Shown piece by piece: positions 24,143-36,600 of a DNA stretch of 64,000 bases; position 1 is the stretch's first letter, and each line of letters starts with the position of its first letter. This DNA comes from Atriophallophorus winterbourni. Its lineage: Eukaryota > Platyhelminthes > Trematoda > Plagiorchiida > Microphallidae. Location: assembly GCA_013407085.1 (NCBI GenBank), contig JACCGJ010014140.1:1-64000 (forward strand), in the 5' to 3' direction. Made by a program: the position numbers and the translations under genes. The notes under the pieces are model-generated. The model was not told the DNA's origin and ran no database searches. It worked only from the letters and a program-made list of their open reading frames with translations.

Positions 24143-24639
24143 TGTGTAAGGGATGGGGATGTGAGCAACACATTACTTAACCCCATTAGTTATGTACTTT
24201 TACACATGTGGGTCACAGTGTCAAGTGACCTTGATCGTGTTCACTTGTGTTTGAGCGATGTGCAAATTGACCACTAATCCTTGTCATGCTTACGTAATGT
24301 GATACCCCCTAGGATTACTATAGGTTGTTTTGCGATAAGTTATTAAAAAAGGTGGTAGGTTAGCTGCTACTTAGTCATGTTCCCATGACCTGATTATCAC
24401 CCTGTGCCTGACGATGCTTCTGTATCAGCAGTAACACGTTACCAAAAACTGCTCTAACTGATTGCACACAAATTTCTTTTCATTATGAATACACGATCGG
24501 TCTCAAACGTAGTCCAAACGATTGCTAACTTTTCAATCAGTTCGGTTGGTATGCCTTGCCAAACCAAGATTTCTGAATAATTGCTGAGTCACAATGAATT
24601 TAGAACTATGCAAGGGAACCACATTATGATATGTGGACA

Positions 24640-24777
24640 TTATCCGGAATTGATAGCATTCAGTCAACACGTGTAGCTAGCACAACCAACTTGTTCAATC
24701 ACGTGCGCACACATGTAGATGGATGAAACCCATGGGTTTGAACAAAAAATTCTTATTTGTAAACATGGAATAACGGG
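24640..24777 (-). repeat. type-A hammerhead repeat, partial
   Basis: The minus strand matches the middle of the type-A repeat: the region of CATGGGTTTGAACAAAAAAT and ACCAACTTGTTCAATCACGT as seen near 48770. The ribozyme part is missing. Confidence 0.6.
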
Positions 24778-25885
24778 AATATTGCTAAATTGAATAATGG
24801 ACTATCTTACTGATAAACACGTCCAAGTTCGCGTTGGCAGCACCTTATCTAGATAAATAGACGTCACGAGTGGAGTTCCGCAAGGCTCGGTGCTTGGACC
24901 TCTTCTATTCTTGGTGTATATGAACGATATAGTAGAGGATATTGGATGCAACTTGATATTATTTGCCGATGATATTAAAATATGGAAAGGTGTCAGGTCT
25001 GTTAATGACTGTATGACATTACATTATTTTATTTCGTTGGTCCCAGTTAAATGAGTTACCATTCAACCCTGCAAAATGTAAAATGCTGCAGCTTGGAATA
25101 TCTCTGCACCACACGTATCAGCTTGGCACGCAAGATCTCGTCTGAACCACAGCAGAAAAAGATCTTGGTATATGGGTTTCATTTAACTTTAAGCCTGGAC
25201 ATCATTGCCGGATGGTGTACAATAAAGCTTGCCGTATCTTGAGTCTTCTCAAAAGAATATTCCGGATTGTTACGCCCGAAACCCTACCACGGGTAATTAA
25301 CACGTATATACGTCCTGTTATGGAATATTCCATCCAAACCTAGGCACCATGGCTGAGGAAGGATATCGAACTACTCGACAGGATTTATCATCGTGCTACA
25401 AAGTTAGTCTCCCGATACAGAAATTTGCCTTTCACGGAGCGAATGTTAAAACTTAACCCACACGATTTTACCCAACGGCGGATAAGTAGTGACCTTATGT
25501 TGACATTTAAAATCATGCATTCTGTAAACCATCCCCTTAAACACTTGCTAAAGCCCAGTGACCTTACTCGAACACGAACACATTCAAAGGCTTTGAGCAT
25601 TCCGCATTCTCGATTGGATATACGTCTTAATTCTTTATCGGTAAGAATTTGTTTCACTTGGAACTATTTGCCTGACGAAATCACACGATCAGAATCTGTT
25701 AAGGTTTTCGCTTCCAAACTCGATGAGTTTATGACGAACCATGCGGTATGCGAGTGTCCCTATTGATTTTTGAGATATTTTATATGTATATTTTTTATAT
25801 TCCATATACCTTGTCATCCTATGGTTATTGTTAAGCATAATGCTTTTTCTACCATAAAATCTTCTGAATTATGAGTTCTGAGTAT
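24778..25885 (+). mobile_element. CR1-like LINE, RT and 3' end
   Basis: Plus-strand frames give TSGVPQGSVLGPLLFLVYMN, LILFADDIKIWKG (catalytic ADD), LPFNPAKCKMLQLG, a stretch related to TPETLPRVINTYIRPVMEYS, and then the 113-residue frame 25425-25766 (PFTERMLKLNPHDFTQRRIS, ending CECPY). It is 5'-truncated in the RT and has a few stops. The tail at 25428-25885 is very similar to the minus-strand copy at 29176-29640, so both come from one recent family. Confidence 0.85.
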
Positions 25886-26290
25886 GTCCATCACACAATG
25901 TGTGTGAGCACATGACTGGGAAGGCTAATCATGCCAGCCGTATCAAAGAGTGGCTTACAGGTTCGAACTTTGCTTATTTTTTCCTAATCGAACTGCCTCT
26001 ACTTGCTGAGTGCAACCAACACGAAACCGGTCGTGGTGTACGTGTGATGGTAATGCATGCAAATAAGATATTTGTTTCAAGTCTATGGGTTCAACCCCAT
26101 CCACATGTGTGTAAGAAGAGGTTGATCTTGTCAATTTTATCCAACAGTGGCATTGAAGCGCAACTTGTAACCATTCTTCTATTCTTTCAAAACATGCGGA
26201 TCATGATCCTACTGTCCCTATCTATTGAAGGCAAACATCACGAAACCGGTCGTGAGATCGGATTGGATCAAGCCGACTGATTTCCATCGC
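25885..26290 (+). repeat. type-A hammerhead repeat, two degraded units
   Basis: Two head-to-tail units with the shared order: GAAACCGGTCGT, GATGGTAATGCATGC, GGGTTCAACCCC, AACAGTGGCAT, CATGCGGATC. The ribozyme 3' half (GAAACCGGTCGT at 26023-26034 and 26242-26253) is intact in both. The CTGATGA part has decayed, to TTGCTGA in one and CTATTGA in the other, so cleavage is not expected. Unit spacing is about 219 bp. Confidence 0.75.
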
Positions 26291-26990
26291 TGAATTCTTA
26301 ATACATTTGATAACTGTTGCTTGCTCTGTTCCACCATCAATATCGGTATTCTCCGGCATTTATCCTGGGCGATTTTGTGATCGCTAACTTTTAAATAGTT
26401 GTATTGAACTCTCGGGATCATTAAATCATTGGTATACCCCGTGTGTGTTCTAATACTTGATCGCTTGCCATGTTTCGTGTTGATATTCGGAAATATCAAA
26501 TGAATTCTGTCATCACTATAACGGAACAGCCAGTCATGTACAGGTATATAAAATGGTTTAACATGAACATGTATGTCTGTATGCTCGTAAGACTGTGAAA
26601 GCTTTCGTCATCAAACCAACAAGGTATTTCGACTAAGTTTCGTCCGATAGCAACATTGTAGTCTTGGACATTGAAATTATATCTTATCGTCCCGAGCTGC
26701 ACGCAGTTCCTCTGTCGATGCACTTTGCACAATGCCATGATTTACATTTAGCAGCTTAGAGCATTATCTGTTCTTCCTGGGCTTCATGATGTCGATTCAC
26801 ACTGCATCCAAATTTAGCGATCAATAACAAATTCTTCACACCACGTAAGTTCAACATTCCAATCTTTACTCACGAACGTCTTTGTAACACAGGTGTGGAC
26901 TACTCTGAAGCCTAATTCGTGATTTCAATTCCACCGTGAGTAGATGTTTTAGAATATGACTGATTTTCGCTCTGCCGAGATGACAGCCGT
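26291..26990. other. unassigned intergenic stretch
   Basis: No gene or clear repeat was recognised between the type-A units and the next R230 copy. Several open frames of 80-95 codons lack any recognisable motif. Confidence 0.4.
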
Positions 26991-27236
26991 GTGTGGTATG
27001 GTAAGAAAACACAAATCTGATCCAGGCAAAGTGCCGCACAGTCAGAGACTGCACATGGGCTAACATACTGTCCGGTTGCCCAGGGCTAAACAGATATGAG
27101 GAAGAAAAAAGAATAGGAAATGGTAGTGAAACTCCAGCCTGTTTCAGCATGCAGCTCACTACATCTGCCCAATCAATTTAGCACGGTATTAGCCGCACAG
27201 CACAAAGTACTGCACCATTGCACATCCGTGCAAGCG
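26990..27236 (-). repeat. R230 copy, minus
   Basis: Full-length minus-strand copy running from GGTATGGTAAG to CATTGCACATCCGTGC. It lies about 460 bp upstream of the stonin start codon. Confidence 0.8.
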
Positions 27237-27693
27237 ATGTTTTCGATGAATGAACATACTCTTTAGATTAGACTAGAGAGCGTTTATGCATTTATTACTT
27301 TGCCCATCCGTGATATGTTCAAGATATGATGGATGCTTCGTAAATTAAAAATAATGGGCTTCCGTTCTTTGCTCCCCTTGTGGCGGTTCTCTAGCGTGAA
27401 AAAGCACTTTGATATATCTGATCGATAAGTTGATTATCATTCCCCAGTTAAAGTAAATTGCCGCAATTAGTTAGAAAACCCGGTTGCAACTTACCAAAAC
27501 TGTCGTCCCCAATGCTGCTCTGTAAAATCGATTTTTCCCTGCCTCAACGACTTGCGACTCGACAGGCATCGGTGAATGTTTCACAGACAGGCAGTATTAG
27601 GACAGATGAGAGTTTCGTTTAAACGGATTAAACCACGCTTCAAGTGAAGGCGTGTTATAGAAGCAGTTATCATGTGACTATCTTATTCGGACA
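27237..27693 (+). promoter_or_regulatory. upstream region and 5' UTR of the stonin gene
   Basis: This is the sequence between the last upstream repeat and the stonin start. No TATA box or start site can be fixed from sequence. The in-frame TAG at 27658-27660 closes the reading frame just upstream of the ATG at 27694, which supports that start. Confidence 0.35.
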
Positions 27694-30600
27694 ATGAGTT
27701 CACGCTTCAATCCCGTAGCTTTCCTTCGAAGTCGTTCCAAATCTAAATCAAGGAGCGAATCTGTTCAATCACGTGACACAAGTAATCAAGAAAATGAATT
27801 TGTTCAAAGGGAGTCTAAACGGCATCTGTTTGGAGCACATTTTTCACGGAGGTCCACCACTCTACCAAATCAACCAACTAGACCGCGTTTTCGATTATTT
27901 ACCAGTTTCCGTCGACGTTCCCGTAGTTCCAAACGTGATACGCATAGATCAGATTCTGTTCCACCCGTTGAATTGGAAGAGCATTCGAAAAGACAAACAC
28001 TTGATCACGGTGTCCTTGACAAACCACTCGAATTCGATGCAGCGAATCCGTTGGCTCATATGGCGAAAACCCACTTTGTTGAAGTGGCAAATATTCCTGA
28101 TTCTATCCAAATGCAGGCATCGGAAGAACATTCGAAACAGGAACCAGAAGCGGACAGTACCCCGGAAATACCGCTTGATGTGGATGTATCAAACCATCTG
28201 GCCCCGTTAGCAAAAACCGATTTGTTTGAGACAGCTGAACACCCCGATTTTGATCAAACAAATGGCTCAGACGAAGTCGTCGAAGAGGAAGGTGAATTCG
28301 AGAAAATGGCCGAAGACCTAACGTCACAGAATTCAGCATCATCCAGTAAACTAACGCGCGACCAAAGTTCCGAGCAAAGTTCTGAAATCGACAATGAGAC
28401 GGTAATCGAATTAGGGGATACCCTAAGTGAATCTGATGATTATTCTTCCACGAATTTCGAAGACTTGTACCACACGGAATATCCGAAAGCTAGTGGAAGT
28501 GAAAGTATCGATTCGATAGCAGAGACTCTCACTGAGGGTGATCAACTTTACACAGATATGGAGAGCGACAACATAGACAGCCATGCTATGAGTGATCATG
28601 AAGAAATTTTCAATACCAACACTACAGATCAACCACTTTATGCTGGAAACCAATCTATAGAGACATCGGAAGAAGATGGTTCCTATAAACCATCAGGTGA
28701 TTCAGGGTGGAAACCATTGGATGCCGTAATCACAGGTGAAGCTGAATATTCTGAGGTTGACAACACTGTTGCTATCGAAGATGATGCATATTATTCACAT
28801 GATTATCAAGTTTCCAACACTGGGGATCCCGATATTGTTGTCACACACGATCCCGCACAAGACCCATTTCATGAAGCAGAGTTGGCAGCGAACGAGGAAC
28901 AATGGACTCCTAACGAATACCACCTCGGAACTCCGTCGATCATTGTGACATCAGCGTCGACGGGAAGTCTTAATTTGTACACGGAAAATGGCAAAGCGCC
29001 CGATAGACCACCTCTACCGTCTGCTGTGCTACTGAATAAAGAATCCGACAGCCACAAACCACCACCGAGACCACCCGCGGTACAGCTTCCAGAACAGGTT
29101 GTTGGCACGTCTCCAAAGAAAAAGAAGAAACTGTTTGGTCTAGTTGATATTGGTAAGTGATTGGTGTATGTGAACTCAGAAAATTTTATGGTAGAAAAAG
29201 CATCATGCTTAACAATAACCATAGGATGACAAGGTATATGGAATATATATAAAAAATTAAAAAAATCTCACAAATAAATAGGGACACGCGCATACTGCAT
29301 GGTTCGTCATAAACTCATCGAGTTTGGAAGCGAAAACCTTAACAGATTCTGATCGTGTGATTTCGTCAGGCAAATAGATCCAAGTGAAACAAATTCTTAC
29401 CGAGAAAAAGTTACGACGTATATCCAATCGAGAATGCGGAATGCTTAAAGCCTTTGAATGTGTTCGTGTTCTAGTAAGGTCATTGAGCTTTAGTAAGTGT
29501 TTAAGAGGATGGTTTACAGAATGCAGGATTTTGAATGTCAACATAAGGTCACTGCGAATCCGCCGTTGGGTAAAATCGTGTATGTTCAGTTTTAACAATC
29601 GCTCTGTGAAAGGCAAATTTCTGTACCGGGAGACCAACTTTGTAGCACGATGATAAATCCTATCGAGTAGTTCGATATTCTTCCCCAGCCATGGTGCCCA
29701 GGCTTGGATGGAATATTCCATAACAGGACGTATATATGTGTTAATTACCCGGGGTAGGGTTTCGGGCGTAAAATCCGGAATATTCTTTTGAGAAGACTCA
29801 AGATACGGCAAGCTTTATTGTACACCATCCGGCAATGATGTCCAGGCTTATCGTTAAACGAAACCCAGATACCAAGATCTTTTTCTGCTGTGGTCCAGAC
29901 GGGATATAGTTTTACTTAAATCATCCGCACATGATAAAGTTTGTTGTGTGCAGTTTTCTAAGTGTATAATGTTGCTCACATTCCCGCATTTACAGACCAC
30001 AACGGCTTTCTGGCAGTTTGCTGTCATCAGGTGGAGCCACCGTTAAATAGGTTTCGTACATAGAACCACGGTGTTCAAACACCGAATCAACAAGTGATTC
30101 TCAGTCAAGCTCTTAGGACTCGCAGAATTAACAAATATATAGTCTTGCTCACATCACCCGCATTTACACACCACAACCGTCTTCTGGTTTTTTGCCGATA
30201 TCAGGCGGAGACAGTAATTTTAGGATCAGTGTGTTTTGAAACAGTGGAAATGTAATAAGCGAAGTAATACATAAAAAGCACTCTCAAAGTGGGCTTTTGC
30301 AAATCTGTTTAAATACTGATTCACAAAGTGATTCTTGGTCAAACGTTAAAGACGCTTGGAAGCGACCAACATATAGCGTTGGTCACATCCCCCTCACTGC
30401 ACCTGATGTCGGCAAAGAACCGGTTGTGGTGTGCAACTGTGCGAAGTATGGGCAAACTGTATATTCGTCGGTTCTAAGCGTCTTGGGCGCTCTTAACTAA
30501 AAATCACTTTGCTTGAACACAGCGGTTCTATGTAACAACCTTAATTAACAGTTTCTCAGTGTGTTTTTCATTAAAGTACAAAATTGGTCGCAATGTTACA

Positions 30601-33600
30601 TATTATCACATGTATTATATGTACTGGCACGTTTTATAACGCACACATTCCACTGACGATGTCACGGTAGTGGCACTTATCAGGCAGGAACAGTTCAATC
30701 ATGTCTTGAAATTGTAAAAGATTGGTCTGGCCTCAAATTTAGTTATGCTCTTTGAAAGCTTCGGGACGTTAATGCTGACATTAAGCTTTGATACACGGAG
30801 GGATTTTGATGGCTGCAAATAATTTATATTTTTCCATGCTACACAATCGCTACGCCTTTCAAAACTGGTTAGAATTCGTTTGTCGGTGCTAACTGTGGTC
30901 TTCAAATTGACCCGAAATATGCCAATCCAGTGCATTAGGTTGTTGCAATTATGCTGCGCTCCAAATTAGTAATTCATGCTTGAATGTGGCAGTCATTTTG
31001 ACAACAAAATAACGAAACTGTTACTTGTTATTTCTGCCCGAAAAGAGCGAGTATTAAAAACTTATGAGCACGGGAGAGTCGATCGAAAAAAACCGACATT
31101 ATGCTTTCTTGATAAAATGGACATACAAGCTTTTTGTGTTCTCGCGACCACAAATGTTAACCTTGTCTGAGCCTGATCGTGTGAGTTCCATTCGATGAGC
31201 GTATCCCGAAAAGTGCGAGCGCAGTGGATGTGATCAATAACGAAATTTATCAGCCAGTTACATGAAATTTACCGCCTGACCATCTTGCGCTGTTTGAGCT
31301 CTCATGTTCCCGGGCGACTGCAACCTGACGGCGAAGACAAAATTGATGGCATACCGCGCGTGCGTACTAAATGATTTACTGTATGGCTGCGAAACCGGGT
31401 CCATCCCCGCAAGATATGAAGCAGAAGCAGATAGGTTTTCATTTAGGTTGTACTAAGTATGGCTAATTTATGTTCACGGTCCAATAAAATTGATATGGCA
31501 TTATTTATTTATTGATACCAGCTAAATGTATGTGAAATTCACTCAAGTAGACACCACGACTGGTTTCTGGCTGTTGCCATCATCAGGTGGACATTAGGTT
31601 CTGTGCGACTTGAAACCATGGTAACGTGGTAAACAAAGTCATATTTGAATGTCACGGGTTCTTACAAAGAACCGCGTAGTTGAAATACTCAGATCTGTTT
31701 TCTTCGCATTTCTTGAGACATACGTGGAGCATTGTTAGTTAATGTGGTTCTTGATTGTCAAAACACGTTTCACTTATTATATTACATACCCCAGCGAATA
31801 AATGCTGGTTTATCATATAACTAGAACGAAATCTTGCTCGATAGATAAAATTGACCAAATACTAAGACTTTGTTGCTTTCGTCCACTTTGTTGAATAGTA
31901 GTCTAAAACGCAAGCATGACGAGGATGTTGGCACACGTCAAACCACTTGATTCTTGACGATACAAACGACATTCGACGCTGGTGAACATCACTGGTGTGC
32001 GTGGTGCAGCAACAGGATAAAAATACCTTTACCGAGCGTCAGGAATAACAATTACAGAATGAAATATAATGATTGCCATAGTGTTTATGTAAGACAGACT
32101 TATGAGGAAATTCACGCCCGATTGAAAGAACATCGGAAGCGTATCAAATGGCAGTTCTAAGAATCATCCCTTATTGGTGATTCAGCTTCGGTGGAGCAAT
32201 ATTAGATACAGGTTTCAGCCTCGATTTTGAAAAAAGTAGAATTGTTAAAGCTCAGGACTAAACCGCGTGCGGAGGGTGTCTAAATTTCTAATGTCGTATA
32301 TATTGTGTTGCACACACATTTCACTCAATTTCACCACAATATCGTTTACTATTTAAACATCGTGGTTCTTTGTAAGAACCCCACATCGCAGTGGCGTTCA
32401 AGTTTACCTTTGCTCTTATGCCTTAGTTATGTACTTTCATACATGTGGGCCACGGTGCTAATCGACCTTGACCGTGTTCAATTGTATCAGATTGAAATGA
32501 ACACACACCAAACAAAGTGAAACATGTATGCCACTGTTATATAGGGTTCTTACAAAGAACCAAGATGTTCAAATACAGAATCAAAAAGTGATTCCTGGCC
32601 AAGCGCTCGAGGCGCATGTCTACACCGGATGACGGCAAACAGCCAGATACCAGTAGTGGTGTGTAAGGGATGCGGATGCGATCACCACAGAACGCACACC
32701 GTCTTAGGCAAATTGATGACTAATCCTGGTCTTTCATACGTGACTTGACAACCCCTAGGCTTAATATGAGCTGCCTAGCTGTAAGGTCAAACAAAGGTGA
32801 AGGGTGTGAATGCTACTTCGTCCTGTCCCTTGTCCTGACCATCACCGTGAGTCTGACGAAGCTTCTGATTTGGATGCGAAACGTCACTCGAAATCTGTTC
32901 TAACCGATTCCAAACGCATATCTTTCCGTCATTGATATTTTTGGCGCTCACACCATCTGTGCTTCAAATCGATATTCATCTCATGAATGCTGACAATATC
33001 GTTAAACTCGGTAAGAAGGAAGAATCACGCGATATTAGGTAATTTGATCCGTTTGAGACTAGGTAACTGTGAGACGTTTCACGTCGCAAGTTGATTTTGC
33101 AATTTCACTAAAAGTTAGCAAGTTAACTGTTTTTGAGCGCACATTTTCAGTTCATATATATTGCTTACTGTGATCCTAATAGGCCTTCTAAATGATCTTT
33201 CTATGTATTCGTGACATGTTGTGGGGAACCGTATAAATAATTGAGAACGTATCCTCGGGTGTAACTCGGGGATCAGTACAACCAGCTGAGTAAGGATGGA
33301 ACAATAGTGGGACAAATTTTGTCCCACCAACTTGAGCTGACTTCAGGAAATAGCTCTGCAAGTTCCCGCGTACAACCAATGTATTATTATTACTATTATC
33401 ATTATCATTATTATTATTGCACTTCGATTATACCTGTCGGAGACATCATTCATTCATCTGCTGTCTGGTTCCAGATGCGATTTATTCACTCTCTACTACA
33501 AATGGGTTGAAGGATTTATGGTTAAAATGTTAATACATTACAACATCTCATGATTACGGTATGAATAAAACATGAAAAATATAATAGTATAAAAAGAATA

Positions 33601-36600
33601 GAGAACGTCAAATGCAAGGCTCACAAATGATTCTCTTTTGCATGTGTAAGTCCAATTTCGCTTTAAACACCACCAGGCAAGAAGAGTCCACCACATGTTG
33701 GGGTAGCGAATTCCAAAAAAATCCGAAAAAATGGAGCTAACAATCAATACGGGAACTTGGAACGTAAAGGGATAAGGTGTTTCCGCGTGTCACTTTTATA
33801 TCACATACATCAAGCAAGTGTTTTAGTGGATGTCCTTCGGTAGACGCAATTCCATAGGTCAGAATAATATCGCTTCGTATCCTCCTTTGGGTAAAGCCAC
33901 ATATAGCCAGACGTCGCGATCTTTCGGTGTACGGAACATTGCGAAGACCCATCACTAAATTTGTTGCTCTGTGATAGATTGTATCAAAGAGAGCAATATC
34001 TCTTCGCAGTCACGGAGCCCAGACCTCTACCGCATACTCCATCGTAGGGCGATGGTAGACGTTCATTATACTTGGTAACGTTACCAGCGAGAATCTTCCA
34101 AATATTCTTCAAAAGATACCTAACAATCAGTTGGCCTGTCGATATATATTCTGACAGTGCACCGTGCTCTTCAGGTTCCCGCTAATCCACACCAAGATCT
34201 TTATCCAACGAGATCCATGCCAGGTTTTCAGTTCCCAATCGATATGTCCAAGGAACATTTTTGCCAAGGTGGAGCATCTTACATTCCCGTATGTTGAATA
34301 TCATATCATTCACGGTCACCCAATTTGGCACGTTGTTCAAATCAATTTGCAGTTTCTCACAATCATCTGCAGAAGTGATTTGCATCCATATTTTCATATC
34401 ATCCGCGAACAGGATCATTTCGAATTATACGAGGGGGGGGTAAATCGTTTATGCATATTAGAAAGAGGGGCGGGCCGAGCATGGATCATTGTGGGACTCC
34501 GCTGCTGGTTTTGAACATTTGGGATAGCACTCCGTTTACTTTAACTCCGGCGTGGCCATATTACAGGTAGTCGCACAAGCATGAGAGGAGGGGTTCACAT
34601 ATTCTTAAGCGTATCAGTTTTGGAGGAATCAAATTGTGATTGTCTCTGTCAAACGCTTTAGGAATGTCTAGGTGAAAGACGTGAATGCAATAACTTTTAT
34701 CCTACTCCTTCGTCCATTCGTCTAACGCTATGAGAAGATTAATTAGACAAGAGCAATGTGATCGAAATCCATGCTGCGCTGGCGAAAACAAATTACGCAA
34801 TTCAAAGTGTGCAACCATTCTTTTCGAGACAATAAGTTCAATCACCTTACCAATAACAGGTAATAGTGTGACGGGACAATAATTTGCAGCGTCAGATCGG
34901 CAGCCTACTTTGAAAACAGGTGTAATCATGCCGGACTTCCAATATATCGGTACCACTCCCTTAAGCAGCGAATAGTGAAACAGGCTGGAAAGCGGTTCAC
35001 AAAGTCGACGATGACAGAACCTGAGCACATCCAGTGTGATGCCACCAGTCTATCTTCAGATTCAGAAAATTTTCAAGTTCGTTCCATTGCGAGTTAGGGC
35101 TTATGTGGTCAATCTGCCGATCCTGAATCTGCACGAGCGATTTACGTAGGGCCAATTTATCTACCCGGCGAATTACCCCACTCAGAGCAAGAGATTGATG
35201 AGTAGTGCAAACATAATCGAACACAAACAGTGAATGGTCACTAAGACCCAGCGGAGTCTGGAATCCGATCAGATTGTTCTTGTGATGTTAACACCAAGTC
35301 ACATCCTCTCCTCCTTGTGCATTCGTGAACATGGTTGTATAACGGGACTGAATCTAGTACTTCTCTAAATCGGTATTCTAGCGTTTGTGGGGAGTGATCG
35401 TCCCTGAGATAAAGGGTGGACAGATTAAAATCACCCATAATAAGTGTCGTTGCTTGCTGTGTGCGAGTCAAGCGCTGAAGCACTTGGATCAACCTTTCGT
35501 TGTACGATTCCGTAGATGAAGGGGACCGGTAGACCCCACCAATAATGTAAACATGACCAGACATCAGCGTTAAAGAACACCAAATTGTATCCTCAAGGGT
35601 GAATTCTGTGCTTTCTATTGGACGGAACTAAAGGCGATTATGATAAAAAAGAGCAACACTGCCACCAACTCTCTCTCCATCTTTCCTTATCAAAATCATA
35701 TTTGGGAAGAATACCATGTTTCTGTAATAATGTTAGGTGAGTAGTGTGAGCATATCTCAGCTAACTTCGATAATAAGTTCTAAAGGCTTTGCGCATTTGT
35801 ATATAAACATCTTATACAGTTTTTAGTGTTCAACTCATGAAAGGTTATCAATAGGCCGACTCGGTTAAAGTCGGAATGCTATCGCATGATATTCAGCTTG
35901 AACCGCATCACTAGGCGTTGGTGGGTCGGTACTATCCGTTTGCTTGCTTCCGACTATTATCCTGGGCAAGCTCAACTTGACGTTGTGTGGTTGGTTTCTT
36001 CTATTAGCTTTCCATTCACGTTTAATACTATCGGTCATTTCGGTTGTCAAGACGGTTAGATTTAAAGGGCTTGGACCTTGCCCTTTATAGTTGGCAGATC
36101 GCGGTATACTGAATGCATCCACAAGTATAGCCTTTTTTAATACCGATCGTTTCGGGTAGGTATTTCTACTGTTTTTGATCGCGCTCAGACTTTTCTTGAG
36201 AAGGTACGTCAGCAGCATCTTCCGGAACACCTAGAAATACAATACTTTTTGGATTATTTTCTTCTCGAGATTAATTCGACGACTTTCGCTCCCATCATGG
36301 ATGATCTGCATGGATACGACTTGTATACTTTGGAGCACCTCTAAGAAGGTAAGCATTTAAGAATACGTTTTCCACGTCCTCCGCAGATTGCAGCGTTATT
36401 CGTAAAAGCAGAGGACCATCTTTGTGAGGAGAATTTAGGTGGCGGTTTAGCCGAACTATCGATGAGGGAGCAACTGCGACCAGTCTCATCTGATTGCAGA
36501 ATTTATACCACGCAACTAAGTCATGTTTTGCTTAGCTTCGAACAGCGTTTCCCGTGACTCGGTCACGTTGGTACATATAACACTAAGGTTTATACCAGCG

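Larger units (their letters stand above)
23763..24176. mobile_element. type-B hammerhead element inserted in a PLE, with 12-bp TSD
   Basis: This 414-bp block is flanked by TTAACCCCATTA at 23751-23762 and again at 24177-24188. The uninterrupted PLE copies near 42340 and 47845 have only one version of that site. Inside are two interleaved inverted repeats. Arm a is 23763-23840 with its complement at about 23946-24028. Arm b is about 23852-23943 with its complement at 24085-24176. Arm b contains a hammerhead core on the minus strand (23888-23925) and, in its complement, on the plus strand (24105-24142). No protein is encoded. It looks like a small non-autonomous retroelement that inserted as a rearranged dimer. 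Confidence 0.75.
23361..24540 (+). mobile_element. Penelope-like element, GIY-YIG end and 3' terminus, interrupted
   Basis: Degraded plus-strand frames around 23385-23470 read a GIY-YIG start (IYRILCNGCPGVYIGLT-like). The rest up to about 23720 is similar to the better copies at 41816-42267 and 47327-47740. The PLE 3' end resumes at about 24190 and runs to about 24540, with a decayed type-C hammerhead at 24408-24445 (CTGACGA kept, GAAA changed to AACA). The region between is a later insertion (23763-24176). Confidence 0.75.

Noticed and set aside
26004..26260. Two further type-A ribozymes
   Set aside because: The GAAACCGGTCGT half is intact but CTGATGA has decayed in both, so I list them as repeats, not as ribozymes.
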